Part shown: in pieces, positions 28,050 to 36,779 of the stretch
Position numbering within the stretch: position 1 is the stretch's first letter
Layout of the letters: every line of letters starts with the position of its first letter
Assembly: GCA_000597885.1 (NCBI GenBank)
Contig: CP004371.1
Span: 3,550,501 to 3,614,500 of the forward strand
DNA: 64,000 bases
Source of the DNA: Flammeovirgaceae bacterium 311
GTDB lineage: Bacteria; Bacteroidota; Bacteroidia; Cytophagales; Cyclobacteriaceae
Reading direction: 5' to 3'
Position numbers and translations under genes: made by a program
Notes under the pieces: model-generated
Database searches by the model: none
Seen by the model: only the letters and a program-made list of their open reading frames with translations
What the model was told of the DNA's origin: nothing

Positions 28050-28436
28050 ATGAGCATAGTAACTGATTTTAATGATTACCGCGGCCGCATGAATGAGAAA
28101 ATCATGGAGGCTGATAATAAAGTACTGAAGCGCTTTTTTAACCTCGACACCAACACCTATATGGAGGGAGCGCTCGATACCAAAACCAAAGAGGCCATTG
28201 GTCTGGCCTGCAGCATGGTGCTGCGCTGCGATGATTGCGTACGTTACCACCTGGAAAAATGCCACCAGCTGGGCTATAGCAATGAACAGATGTACGAGAT
28301 CTTTTCCGTAGCCACCCTGATTGGGGGCAGCATTGTAATACCGCACCTGCGGCGGGCTGTAGAATTCTGGGAAGCCCTGCAGGCTGATGGCAGCCCCGCG
28401 GATGGCACCACCGAAACGCAGGAGGGAAATGCTTAA
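28050..28436 (+). CDS. carboxymuconolactone decarboxylase family protein (AhpD-like)
   Basis: A 128-residue all-helical protein with the CMD core: TKTKEAIGLACSMVLRCDDC followed by VRYHLEKC, and GYSNEQMYEIFSVATLIGGS. The Cys-x2-Cys-x3-His motif (CDDCVRYH) is that of AhpD-like redox proteins. The natural substrate is unknown. The stop codon overlaps the start of the next gene (ATGCTTAA), so the two are translationally coupled. Confidence 0.88.
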   Translation: MSIVTDFNDYRGRMNEKIMEADNKVLKRFFNLDTNTYMEGALDTKTKEAIGLACSMVLRCDDCVRYHLEKCHQLGYSNEQMYEIFSVATLIGGSIVIPHLRRAVEFWEALQADGSPADGTTETQEGNA

Positions 28437-28833
28437 AAAAGACCTTGACCTGGAGCGCCGCTGGCAGCAGCTGCGCCTGCGGCTGGGCGAGCAGGTTGGC
28501 CGCCGGCCCAAAGACCTGAATGCCATCCTGTTCCTGATTGGGGTGCAGGAGCTGGGGCAGGGGCGCCGTACCTTCAGCAAGGAAGAAAAGCAGGACCTGA
28601 TGCACATTGCCATCTGCAAAGCACTTAGCTACAGCGGCTTTTACGAGCTGGAAGGACTGGATGCCCAGGGCTGGCCTCACTGGAAAAAGATAAAGAACCT
28701 GCCACACTTTGACCTGCTGGAGCAGGAAAAGCTGCTGAAAATGCATGTGCTGGAATACTTTGAGCAGGAAATGGGCTGGGTTATCCTGCCCAACCCGGCC
28801 GCCCCGCCGCCAGATGATGCATCCTATTCCTAA
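28429..28833 (+). CDS. conserved hypothetical protein, 134 aa
   Basis: Starts at the ATG inside the last codons of the CMD gene (MLKKDLDLERRWQQ), giving a soluble, helical, 134-residue protein. Recognisable features are RRPKDLNAILFLIGVQELGQG and a basic/aromatic centre GWPHWKKIKNLPHFDLLEQE. No family with known function comes to mind. Overlap with the upstream gene by 8 bases implies a shared job with the AhpD-like protein. Terminated by the hairpin at 28837. Confidence 0.75.
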   Translation: MLKKDLDLERRWQQLRLRLGEQVGRRPKDLNAILFLIGVQELGQGRRTFSKEEKQDLMHIAICKALSYSGFYELEGLDAQGWPHWKKIKNLPHFDLLEQEKLLKMHVLEYFEQEMGWVILPNPAAPPPDDASYS

Positions 28834-28836
28834 GGT

Positions 28837-28862
28837 GCACCGCTCTCTTAGCGGTGCTTTGT
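28837..28862. terminator. terminator hairpin between convergent genes
   Basis: Stem GCACCGCT / AGCGGTGC with loop CTCTT, followed by TTTG. It overlaps the last codons of the convergent endonuclease III gene. Confidence 0.7.
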
Positions 28863-29516
28863 TACGCCCACCTGCCGGCACATGGAAAGCAGCAGGCAGG
28901 TAGAGCAGTGGGGGAGACGGCCTGTACAGATGTGCTTGCCAAAAGGCACCAGCAGGCGGTTAATCTCTACCCAGTACTCCTGCGGTAATTCCTTTTCCAG
29001 GGCTGCCATGGTTTTTTCGGGCGTGGGTGCTGCTACATAGCCCCAGCGGTTCATAACGCGGTGCACATGTATATCCACACCGATATAGGGCTGTTGGGCT
29101 GCTATGCCCAGTGCCAGTCCTGCACATTTTGGCCCCACTCCCTTAAAGCCTGTTAAGACCTCAAAGCTGGCCGGCAACTCTCCATTGTGCTCATGTTCTG
29201 CCTGCTGCGCAATGGTGAGTATGGTGGTAGCTTTGTTGCGGGCATAGGAGCTGTCGAAGATCGCTTCGGCAAGCTGCTCGGGAGTCAGCTTCAGCATTTC
29301 AGCTGGCGTGCGGGCCAGTGCAAACAGCCTTAGCGATGCAGGAATGGTGGTTTCATCAAAGGTGCGGATGGAAATAATACAGGCCACCAGCTGCTCAAAC
29401 ACACTGGTATAACCCCTTTCGTAAAGTTCAAACAGGGCTGCAGGCGGCAGGTCTGCCGTCATCTCTCTGAGCAGTGCTACTGCTTTGTGAATATCGAAAG
29501 GCTCTTTTGCTTCCAT
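28848..29516 (-). CDS. endonuclease III-like DNA glycosylase
   Basis: The 222-residue protein has the HhH-GPD fold: helix-hairpin-helix LTGFKGVGPKCAGLAL with the catalytic Lys130, and Asp148 in GVDIHVHRV. A [4Fe-4S] cluster loop is formed by Cys197, Cys204, Cys207 and Cys213 (C-x6-C-x2-C-x5-C). It removes oxidised pyrimidines and cuts at abasic sites. The sequence around the loop entering the base pocket (CIISIRTFDE instead of LLSAQATD) differs from standard Nth, so specificity may be different. I leave the symbol blank for that reason. Confidence 0.88.
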   Translation of the reverse strand: MEAKEPFDIHKAVALLREMTADLPPAALFELYERGYTSVFEQLVACIISIRTFDETTIPASLRLFALARTPAEMLKLTPEQLAEAIFDSSYARNKATTILTIAQQAEHEHNGELPASFEVLTGFKGVGPKCAGLALGIAAQQPYIGVDIHVHRVMNRWGYVAAPTPEKTMAALEKELPQEYWVEINRLLVPFGKHICTGRLPHCSTCLLLSMCRQVGVTKHR

Positions 29517-29603
29517 AGCATACTTTCTGCTAAAGCAGGGTCCGCTTTAGCAGGTATCTGCAATAATAATCGCTGCTGTAGCAGAAGGTTTTAGCGGCAA
29601 TAA

Positions 29604-29641
29604 AAAAAGCCCACTCACTACAGATGTGAATGGACTTTTTT
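29604..29641 (-). terminator. terminator after the 381-aa lipoprotein gene
   Basis: In the minus direction AAGTCCATTCAC pairs with GTGAGTGGGCTT over 12 positions, including two G-U pairs, followed by a run of T. It can also act on the plus strand. Confidence 0.75.
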
Positions 29642-29733
29642 GATTCGATGTCAACCAAATGCTAATGCAAACTAATGTAGCCCGGATCTAGCGCCAGAAA
29701 TAGCCAGAAATACTTATCATTTCCTACGTTACC

Positions 29734-30879
29734 CTAATACCTCGCATAGAAGCCCCGGCAGGCGTCGGTAAGCTGGGAGAAGATGGGGGCGGCAAAGCCG
29801 GCAAACATATCCTGTGGCGGTGGCGGTGGTACTTCGCGCAGCTGAACTATTTTCTTATGCCTGGGCTCCAGGGCGCGCTCGTCGCCGTTGAAGAAGCCCC
29901 ACTCGCTGAACCATACAAATTCGCCCGGGAACTGCCTGTGCTGTAGTACGGCATTGGTACGGGCATCTACAATGTACATGCTTACACGGCCTCTGGAAAT
30001 TACTTCTTTGCGAAAAGTGGTAAGCTTGGCTTCTACGGTACCGTATACCGGCACTAACGAATCTGGCTTTACTTTTACCTCGCCAATGCGCACGCTATCG
30101 CGCTTCAGCTGTTCTTTAAGTTCCTTTATATGCGTTTCGCCAATCACAAAATCTTCAAACTGGATCCTCACATAGTGGTCGGGTTGGCTGAGCTTTTCAG
30201 CATTTGCTTCTTCCAGGGAGTAGAAGCGTATAAAACCATGCTGCTGTTGCGCATTGTGCAGGTACGACTCTATCTGGTCGTTGAAGAAAGCTACATCCAG
30301 GGAGTAGCGGCCGGGTACCGGAATTTGCTCTACCAGCACCTTCAGGGTAGCCAGGTAATGGGCCTCCTGCAGTTTTTTCTCACTATCGCGATAGCCTGGC
30401 ACATAATGCAGAGCTGATCTAAAATGCTCATAGGCCTGGCGGGCTGCCTCGCGGCTGCCTCTGCTTAGCTCCCGCTGCCCCAATGTGTAGCTTTCGGCGG
30501 CTGCCTGCTCACGCGCCTCCTGTAGCTTGGCATGGTAGGGCTTTGGCACCGGCACTACCTGAAGGGCGCCGGGCGTATAGCGAATGGCATCGTAAAGGGC
30601 ATTTAACTGCTCATAGCGGCTCACGATGTTGCCCCAGCGGTTGGCAGTATTCAGGGTTTTCAGGTGGATGATGTCGGCCTCCAGGGCCTCCAGCGCCATG
30701 GGATAAGCCTGACGCAGGGTTTGCGATGCTTTTTTATGATCAGGCTTTTGCTTAAGCCTGTTGATTGCCTGCATGCTGGCTTCGTAATAGTTGCCCTGCT
30801 CCCAGGCTTTTTTGCCGGAACTGCAGCCAAAAGCAGCTACAGCCAGCACCAATATAAGGGTATGTAAAACGCGCTTCAT
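29734..30879 (-). CDS. lipoprotein of unknown function, 381 aa
   Basis: N-terminal lipoprotein signal with lipobox AAFGC (Cys19). The first half is TPR-like (EQGNYYEASMQAINRLKQKP, REAARQAYEHFRSALHYVPG). The second half appears beta-rich and contains a Pro-rich loop VPPPPPQ before the C-terminal helix. It is predicted to sit on the periplasmic side of an outer membrane. No named family is recognised. Flanked by terminators on both sides, so monocistronic. Confidence 0.72.
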   Translation of the reverse strand: MKRVLHTLILVLAVAAFGCSSGKKAWEQGNYYEASMQAINRLKQKPDHKKASQTLRQAYPMALEALEADIIHLKTLNTANRWGNIVSRYEQLNALYDAIRYTPGALQVVPVPKPYHAKLQEAREQAAAESYTLGQRELSRGSREAARQAYEHFRSALHYVPGYRDSEKKLQEAHYLATLKVLVEQIPVPGRYSLDVAFFNDQIESYLHNAQQQHGFIRFYSLEEANAEKLSQPDHYVRIQFEDFVIGETHIKELKEQLKRDSVRIGEVKVKPDSLVPVYGTVEAKLTTFRKEVISRGRVSMYIVDARTNAVLQHRQFPGEFVWFSEWGFFNGDERALEPRHKKIVQLREVPPPPPQDMFAGFAAPIFSQLTDACRGFYARY

Positions 30880-30950
30880 AAGCGGTAAAGGTTGAGGTTC
30901 TGTTATGGCAAATACAGAAATAGTGCCAATTTGATATAGACCTCAAATAT

Positions 30951-30980
30951 AAAAAAAGCAGCCACTGCTTAGCGGCTGCT
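30951..30980 (-). terminator. terminator after the DsbD-family gene
   Basis: Minus-strand stem AGCAGCC / GGCTGCT with a 10-base loop, followed by TTTTTTT. Confidence 0.75.
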
Positions 30981-31091
30981 GTAATATTATTTCTATTGTT
31001 GAATGATTTGATACTAAAGCAGTTGTCTGCACCCTTACATGCCGGCTTTATCGCCCAATAAGAAAATCTGCCGGAACCGGCTTTTGTACTT

Positions 31092-33374
31092 TTACTGCTG
31101 AGCCAGTGGTGCCTGCCTGAGCCGCGCTACCCCGGCCTCCAGAAAATCAACAAAATTCTTTACCTCCAGGTCATAGGCCTTGGGGGCTGCCAGCAGGGTT
31201 TCCGTGTGCGGATCTACCAGCGTATAGTAGGGCTGGGCATTGGCATTGAGCCGCTGGATCATAAAATCGAGGTTTTGTTTGCCAATCGATTTCTTCAGCT
31301 TGCCATCGTAGGCACTAACATACCAGTCTTCTGCTGGCAATTCCTTCTTTTCGTCTACATAGAGGGCTACTACCACATAATCTTCCCTCAGGCGGCGTAG
31401 TACTTCAGGATCGCTCCATACATTAGCTTCCATTTCGCGGCAGTTTACGCAGCCATGGCCGGTAAAGTCAATGAAGAGGGGCTTGTTCTGGGCTCTGGCA
31501 CAGGCAAGGGCCTGCTCATAATCAAAATAGCCACTCAGACCATGGGGCAGGTGCAGCAGCTCGTCGTACCTGGGCTTCTCACAGAGCTGGGGCAGTTCAG
31601 ATTTTTCTTCTCCCTTCAAAATAGCCACCAGGTTAAAATCATGGGTGCTCATGGGTGGCAGGTAACCGGCCAGGGCTTTCAGGGGTGCACCGAACATACC
31701 GGGAATGAGGTACAGCACAAAGCCAAAGGTAAGGATGGCCAGGATCAGCCCTGTGATAGATGTACTGGTGCGGGGGCTGTCGTGCGGCAGGCGGATCTTA
31801 CCCAGCAGGTAAAAGCCCATCAGGGTAAAAATAATGATCCAGAGTGCCAGGTATACCTCGCGGTCCAGCAGGCCCCAGTGGTAGGTTTGGTCGGCTACGC
31901 TTAAGAATTTCAGGGCCAGTGCCAGTTCTAAAAAGCCCAGCACTACCTTTACGGAATTTAACCAGCCACCGCTTTTTGGCAGGGAGTTAAGCCAGCCTGG
32001 AAAAATGGCCAGCAGGGTAAAGGGCAGGGCAAAGGCCAGGGAGAATCCCAGCATGGACACAACAGATTTTACACCAATCTCATCGGCGGTTTCAATCAGG
32101 ATGGTGCCCACAATAGGGCCAGTGCAGCTAAAGCCGATCAGCACCAGGGCAAAGGCCATAAAAAACACGCCCACCAGGCCGCCACGATCTGCCTGCCTGT
32201 CTACTTTGTTGATAAAGCTGTTGGGAAGCGTAATATCAAATAAGCCAAAAAAGGAAAGGGCAAAAAGAATAAAGATAAAGAAGAACAGGATATTGGGGAA
32301 CCAGTGGGTACTGAGTTCATTGGCATAATCGGCACCAAATATTTTAGCAAACAGGATGCCCAGCGAGAGATAGATCAGGACAATAGAAATGCCATAGAAA
32401 AGTGCGAACATGACCCCCTTGCGCCTGTTTCCCTGTCCCATTTTCAGAAAATAGGTTACCGTAAGCGGAATCATGGGATAGATGCAGGGTGTGAGCAGTG
32501 CCGTAATACCGGCTGCCAGGGAGATCAGGAACAGGGCAAGAAACCCGCTGCGGGATTCATCGCCTGTTTCCTCTCCAAATGGATTTTGAAAAGGATCGTA
32601 CTGGCGTACAGTTACTGCTTCGCTCCCGGCTGCCTGGGTTTGTGTTGCAGTTTCGGCCTCTTCGGCTGCACCAGATCTATCTGCCGGTACAAATACCTGC
32701 TGCTGTTCCGTTGTTGCCAATCCGGATTCACCGGCGCTCTCACTACCGGACTCCTCTTCAGGGCTGGTGATGGAAGCGTTACCCCCATCTCTTTGATAGC
32801 CTGTTTTTTCCTGTGGCTCTTTTTTGCCCTGTTTAGGAGGCGTAATCGTTTCGCCAGTCTGCTGCTGCCCCTCTTTCGCTTTCACAACCTGCAGGTTTGG
32901 AGTGGGCAGATCACTATCGAAGGGAATACACTGGCCGCTCACATCAGAACAGATCTGGTAGCTTACCGTAGCCTGTATTTTTGGATTTTCCTGCAGAACC
33001 TTTATTTTCTGGCGAAATTCGGCAGTGCCGGTAAAGTAGGTGTACTCGCCCTCCCAGAGGTCGTCGTACTTACGCTTGGCCCCTACCGGCTGCACCTTGC
33101 CTAACAGGGAGTAGCTGGCATGTGGTGTAAATGAAAATTCTGTTACCGTTGGCCCCAGCTCCGGGTCAAAATCAGTGGAGTAGAGGTACCAGTCTTTGGG
33201 AATCTGCGCCCTGATGATCAACTCTGCTTCGCCTCCCACAGGCACCTGTGCCGGCTTCACCTCTACCGTCCAGCGAGGAGCCTGCTGCATCTGGCTACGC
33301 CCCACCTGGGCCATACCTGACAAGTGCAGGACTACCAGCAGGAGCGTTAGTAAAAGAGCATAATGTATCTTCAT
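31092..33374 (-). CDS. DsbD-family protein-disulfide reductase
   Basis: A 760-residue inner-membrane protein in three parts. After a signal peptide comes an N-terminal DsbD-alpha-like domain with Cys pair ICSDVSGQC. A Glu/Ser/Gln-rich linker (about 205-275) follows. The membrane domain shows TPCIYPMIPLTVTYFLKMG and FSCTGPIVGTILI. The C-terminal thioredoxin domain has active site HGCVNCREME. It passes electrons from cytosolic thioredoxin to periplasmic thiols. The low-complexity linker is longer than in E. coli DsbD. The start at 33374 (MKIHYALLL) gives the signal peptide; 34 further in-frame residues upstream are rejected. Confidence 0.92.
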   Translation of the reverse strand: MKIHYALLLTLLLVVLHLSGMAQVGRSQMQQAPRWTVEVKPAQVPVGGEAELIIRAQIPKDWYLYSTDFDPELGPTVTEFSFTPHASYSLLGKVQPVGAKRKYDDLWEGEYTYFTGTAEFRQKIKVLQENPKIQATVSYQICSDVSGQCIPFDSDLPTPNLQVVKAKEGQQQTGETITPPKQGKKEPQEKTGYQRDGGNASITSPEEESGSESAGESGLATTEQQQVFVPADRSGAAEEAETATQTQAAGSEAVTVRQYDPFQNPFGEETGDESRSGFLALFLISLAAGITALLTPCIYPMIPLTVTYFLKMGQGNRRKGVMFALFYGISIVLIYLSLGILFAKIFGADYANELSTHWFPNILFFFIFILFALSFFGLFDITLPNSFINKVDRQADRGGLVGVFFMAFALVLIGFSCTGPIVGTILIETADEIGVKSVVSMLGFSLAFALPFTLLAIFPGWLNSLPKSGGWLNSVKVVLGFLELALALKFLSVADQTYHWGLLDREVYLALWIIIFTLMGFYLLGKIRLPHDSPRTSTSITGLILAILTFGFVLYLIPGMFGAPLKALAGYLPPMSTHDFNLVAILKGEEKSELPQLCEKPRYDELLHLPHGLSGYFDYEQALACARAQNKPLFIDFTGHGCVNCREMEANVWSDPEVLRRLREDYVVVALYVDEKKELPAEDWYVSAYDGKLKKSIGKQNLDFMIQRLNANAQPYYTLVDPHTETLLAAPKAYDLEVKNFVDFLEAGVARLRQAPLAQQ

Positions 33375-33548
33375 GGTGCGTGCTTCAGCCTTCAAGGTAC
33401 AAAAGTAACACATACTGCCGACAAAAAATTTGGTTGAAGCCGATAAAGCAGCTCCATAAATGCAGCAATGGTACAATGGTACTTCAGTATATTAAAAATA
33501 GAACGATCTTAAGACATTGTAATTGCTGTAAATTTCCACTGGCAGCAC

Positions 33549-33574
33549 AAAAAAGCCCGCTAATAACAGCGGGC
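33549..33574 (-). terminator. terminator after the hydrolase/PRTase pair
   Basis: Minus-strand stem GCCCGCT / AGCGGGC with a 6-base loop and a following T-run. Confidence 0.8.
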
Positions 33575-33630
33575 CCCATTTTAGATGTTTATCATTAAAA
33601 CATTACAAAAGCTGATGATCCACAAGAATG

Positions 33631-34275
33631 CTAGGCTTGCAGGTACTGCCTGTACCAGTTTGCCGCCAGGCGTGCTACGCTTTCCAGCTTTCCGGGCTCT
33701 TCAAATAGGTGTCCGGCGCCGGGTACTATCTCCAGCTGCTTAGGCTGTGGTAGCCGGGCATAGGCCTCTTCATTCAGCTCAATTACCTGCTGATCATCGC
33801 CACCTACTAGCAGCAGGGTAGCTGTTTGCACACCGGATAGCTCTGGTATGGCCAGATCGGGACGGCCGCCCCGGGATACAACTGCCTGTACAAAATTCCC
33901 AACACGGGCAGCTGCTTTAAGTGCCGAGGCAGCACCGGTACTGGCACCAAAGTAGCCTATGGGCAGGTTCTGCACCTCATTCTGGCGACCCGTCCAGCGG
34001 GTAACACTCACCAGCCGCTCGGTGAGCAACTCAATGTTGAAGCGGTTTTCATATACCCGGTCTTCTTCCAGGGTCAGCAAATCAAACAGCAGTGTAGCAA
34101 AGCCTGCCCGCTGCAGGTCGCCGGCAACCTGCTTGTTCCGGGGGCTATGCCTGCTGCTACCACTGCCGTGGGAAAAGATGACGAGTCCACGGGCATCTAC
34201 AGGCAGGATCAGCTCCCCTTCCAGGTGAATGTGCTGGCCTACCGGTATGGTAATATCTTCTTTGATCAGTTCCAT
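33631..34275 (-). CDS. dienelactone hydrolase-type alpha/beta hydrolase
   Basis: The 214-residue protein is an alpha/beta hydrolase: oxyanion region FSHGSGSSRHS, nucleophile elbow GASTG, the Asp-bearing strand LLLVGGDD and catalytic His in VPGAGHLFEEPG. Its partner gene upstream (13 bases away, same strand) encodes a phosphoribosyltransferase. The same pair occurs in many bacteria, sometimes fused in one protein (from memory), so the two probably act together. The substrate is unknown. Confidence 0.87.
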   Translation of the reverse strand: MELIKEDITIPVGQHIHLEGELILPVDARGLVIFSHGSGSSRHSPRNKQVAGDLQRAGFATLLFDLLTLEEDRVYENRFNIELLTERLVSVTRWTGRQNEVQNLPIGYFGASTGAASALKAAARVGNFVQAVVSRGGRPDLAIPELSGVQTATLLLVGGDDQQVIELNEEAYARLPQPKQLEIVPGAGHLFEEPGKLESVARLAANWYRQYLQA

Positions 34276-34288
34276 CTTTTACCTTCTT

Positions 34289-34918
34289 TTACCTTGATTC
34301 GAAGTGTCGCCGGTTGTGCAGCAGATCCGCTACTTCCTGATCTTCTACCTGGTTAAAATCCTGGTAAAACTGCCCAACCGCTCGGAACTCATTGGGCACT
34401 ATCAGGCAAACTACATCATCGGCCTGCTGCTCTATTTTACGAATGGCTTCTCTTGCCGAAACCGGCACCGCCACAATCAGCTTCCGGGGCTTATCCTTAC
34501 GGATTAGGTCAATTACCGACAACAGGGTATGTCCGGTTGCGACCCCATCATCGGTAATGATCACGGTTTTGTTGGTGAGGATGAGCGGATCCTGCCCGTG
34601 CAAATATATATGATAGTTATTGCGCAGCGTTTCCCGCACGCGGGCTATTTCTGTTTCGATATAATCTCTGGAAACTGGTATATCGTGGTTGATCACATAG
34701 CCATTCAGGCTTACGGCACCTATGGCAAATTCTTTATTGGTGGGATGCCCTATTTTTTTTGAGAGCGCAACATCCAGTGGCCAGTCAAGGGCCTCTGCAA
34801 TTTCGTGGCCTATGGGCACACCTCCTCTTGGTATTGCCAGTACTACACCATCTTCCTGCTGATATTTCCTTAGCTGATCAGCCAAAGCCTGACCTGCTTC
34901 TTTTCTGTCATTAAACAT
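34289..34918 (-). CDS. phosphoribosyltransferase-fold protein
   Basis: The 209-residue protein has the type I PRTase core: VVLAIPRGGVPIGHEIA near the start, PRPP loop VIITDDGVATGHTLL, and the pyrophosphate-loop region KKIGHPTNKEFAIGAV. The start at 34918 (MFNDRKEAGQALADQL) is the family start; an upstream codon at 34954 adds 12 residues. It is the first gene of a two-gene unit with the hydrolase. The base it handles is not known; some members may be regulators without enzymatic role. Confidence 0.87.
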   Translation of the reverse strand: MFNDRKEAGQALADQLRKYQQEDGVVLAIPRGGVPIGHEIAEALDWPLDVALSKKIGHPTNKEFAIGAVSLNGYVINHDIPVSRDYIETEIARVRETLRNNYHIYLHGQDPLILTNKTVIITDDGVATGHTLLSVIDLIRKDKPRKLIVAVPVSAREAIRKIEQQADDVVCLIVPNEFRAVGQFYQDFNQVEDQEVADLLHNRRHFESR

Positions 34919-35078
34919 AAGATTAGGGTTTAGGTGAAAAAATCTATTCAGCACCCGTTTGCGAACACGGGTCTAATTAAAACTACGTGTCTTATTATCA
35001 GATTGTTATGATTGTGTGCTTATGTCTAAAATCTCCGTGCCCGGGTACCTGAGGAGCAGAAGATTTGAACGTGGAAAC

Positions 35079-35106
35079 AAAAAAAGCCGCACCCGAAGGA
35101 GCGGCT
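35079..35106 (-). terminator. terminator after the NAD(P)-binding protein gene
   Basis: Minus-strand stem AGCCGC / GCGGCT with a 10-base loop and a run of seven T residues after it. Confidence 0.75.
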
Positions 35107-35128
35107 ATGCTTTCCAGCTAAAATGATG

Positions 35129-35776
35129 TTACACAAGCGGCAAATTAACCAGGGCCTTGTCAATAGGCGTATCTCCGCTTGTTAATTCAAAAACCTTGTT
35201 TTCGGTGTGGCGAATATCCAGGCAGGCTACCAGGGCACGGGCAACATCTTCGCGCGGTACGCTGCCCTCATAACTATCCAGCTTTTCAGTTGCGGTAACT
35301 TTACCGGTTCCTTTGTCATCAGAAAGATTGTTGGCTCTTATGATGGTATATAGAATACCACTGTATTTAAGCTCTTTATCTGCCTCATGCTTGGCCTCCA
35401 GGTAAGTTTTTAGTTCATCGGGACCTTTTCGGGGATCGTCGGCGCCTACGGAGCTAAGCATAATAAAACGCTGCACTTTGTGCTTATAGGCATCCTCTAT
35501 CAGCTTGATGGCTCCTTGTTTATCTACGGCTTCGGTTTTATCCTTTCCCGTACCGGCGCCGGAACCCGCTACAAAATAGACGGCATTGATGCCCTCCAGC
35601 GGGAAAAATTTATCTTTTTCCAGATCGGCTACTACTGGTTCGGCACCAAGCTTACGCATCTCTTCTGATTGGCTGGAATCGCGTATCATTGCCCGTACTT
35701 CATGGCCTTTTTCGCTTAGCATTTGCACCAGGTGGTGCCCTACTTTACCGTGTGATCCTGCAACAAGTATTTTCAT
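35129..35776 (-). CDS. atypical SDR / NAD(P)H-binding protein
   Basis: The 215-residue protein has a Rossmann start MKILVAGSHGKVGHHLVQ with GxxGxxG, then GHEVRAMIRD, AVYFVAGSGAGTG, RFIMLSSVGADDP and TIIRANNLSDDKGTG. This is the pattern of YwnB/NmrA-like atypical SDRs, which bind NADP and often lack the catalytic Tyr. Role unknown; oxidoreductase or redox sensor. ATG 35776 is chosen because everything upstream in frame lacks family resemblance. Confidence 0.82.
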   Translation of the reverse strand: MKILVAGSHGKVGHHLVQMLSEKGHEVRAMIRDSSQSEEMRKLGAEPVVADLEKDKFFPLEGINAVYFVAGSGAGTGKDKTEAVDKQGAIKLIEDAYKHKVQRFIMLSSVGADDPRKGPDELKTYLEAKHEADKELKYSGILYTIIRANNLSDDKGTGKVTATEKLDSYEGSVPREDVARALVACLDIRHTENKVFELTSGDTPIDKALVNLPLV

Positions 35777-35922
35777 GGTATATAAAATTCCGGTAATACA
35801 ATTATTAGATTTAAAAGATGAAAAAATGGTAAGCCCAGGCCTACCATCCTTTTCTCCGCTTTTAGATAACTGTGTAGGAATTGAGTTGTTTGCCCACAGC
35901 ATAATTTCGGTAAGCCGGGCTG

Positions 35923-36729
35923 CTATTTTCCCGAGGCAGTAAACTTCTTCTGCTTATACTTTGGCGGTACCTGCCATTTGTCTGCAGCCAGGGTAGTATT
36001 TTCAATGGCATTCATGGTTGAGGTGATCTCGGGCTGTCCCTGCACATCGTAATAAATACTTTTTACAGGCAGTCCCTCTACATCACCGGGCAGCATATCG
36101 GGGGTAGAGAAGGCCGTCATGCCAGGCATGTTACGGCCCATGGCCTGCAGCTGGTCCTGCAACAGTGTATACAGCGATACCAGTGCCTTGAACTGATCTT
36201 TATCCTCCCCCAGCTCCTGATAAGAGGCTATGTAAACCTCGTGCCGCAGCTTATCCCCGCTTTTGCCTACATACTTGGTACTTTTCCAGCTTTTAACCGG
36301 GGTTTCGGCTCCTTCTTTTTCGTATGTAATGGGCTCATTAGATCCCATAATACTGCTCATCTGTGCTTCCATCATTTTCCGCTGACTTTCCGGCATCTGC
36401 TGCAGGGTTAGCTCCATTTGCTTAGCAGCCTCCTGCAGTTGTGCATTCATGGCCTCCAGCGCTGCTTTATCCATCAGCGTGTACTCCTTCTTTTTATGAT
36501 CGATCAGGTACATTTCTTCCTTTTCAGCATCATACAGGGTGGTCATGTTCTTGTTGTCGTCTGATTCCATCAACAACTTGTCTTCGGTAAGGTACACACG
36601 GCTAATGCTGGACTTTGCTTTTTTATCCAGCATTTCGCTGGTGATCATCAGAACATCCTGTGCAAGCAGGGCGCTGCTGCACAGCAGGAGGCACAGGGAG
36701 GCAAGCAGCGGGAAAAAAATCTTTTTCAT
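35923..36729 (-). CDS. DUF4412 domain-containing exported protein
   Basis: The 268-residue protein has a signal peptide (ending SALLAQ) and a DUF4412-like beta-rich domain. It reads out as VLMITSEMLDKKAKSSISRV, KLLMESDDNKNMTTLYDAEK and EMYLIDHKKKEYTLMDK, followed by a Met/Gln-rich helix (QMELTLQQMPESQRKMMEAQ) and a second beta half. DUF4412 proteins are predicted envelope proteins, perhaps with a lipoprotein-carrier-like fold. Upstream lies another envelope gene (DUF4349), separated by 50 bases on the same strand. Confidence 0.75.
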   Translation of the reverse strand: MKKIFFPLLASLCLLLCSSALLAQDVLMITSEMLDKKAKSSISRVYLTEDKLLMESDDNKNMTTLYDAEKEEMYLIDHKKKEYTLMDKAALEAMNAQLQEAAKQMELTLQQMPESQRKMMEAQMSSIMGSNEPITYEKEGAETPVKSWKSTKYVGKSGDKLRHEVYIASYQELGEDKDQFKALVSLYTLLQDQLQAMGRNMPGMTAFSTPDMLPGDVEGLPVKSIYYDVQGQPEITSTMNAIENTTLAADKWQVPPKYKQKKFTASGK

Positions 36730-36779
36730 GTTAAAAAAATTTAAGGTTGAGAGACAATAGTCTCAAGATCAAAAAGTTG

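Noticed and set aside
36747-36766. TTGAGA...TCTCAA hairpin between the DUF4412 and DUF4349 genes
   Set aside because: Short, weak and without T-run; possibly fortuitous, so not listed as a regulatory site.
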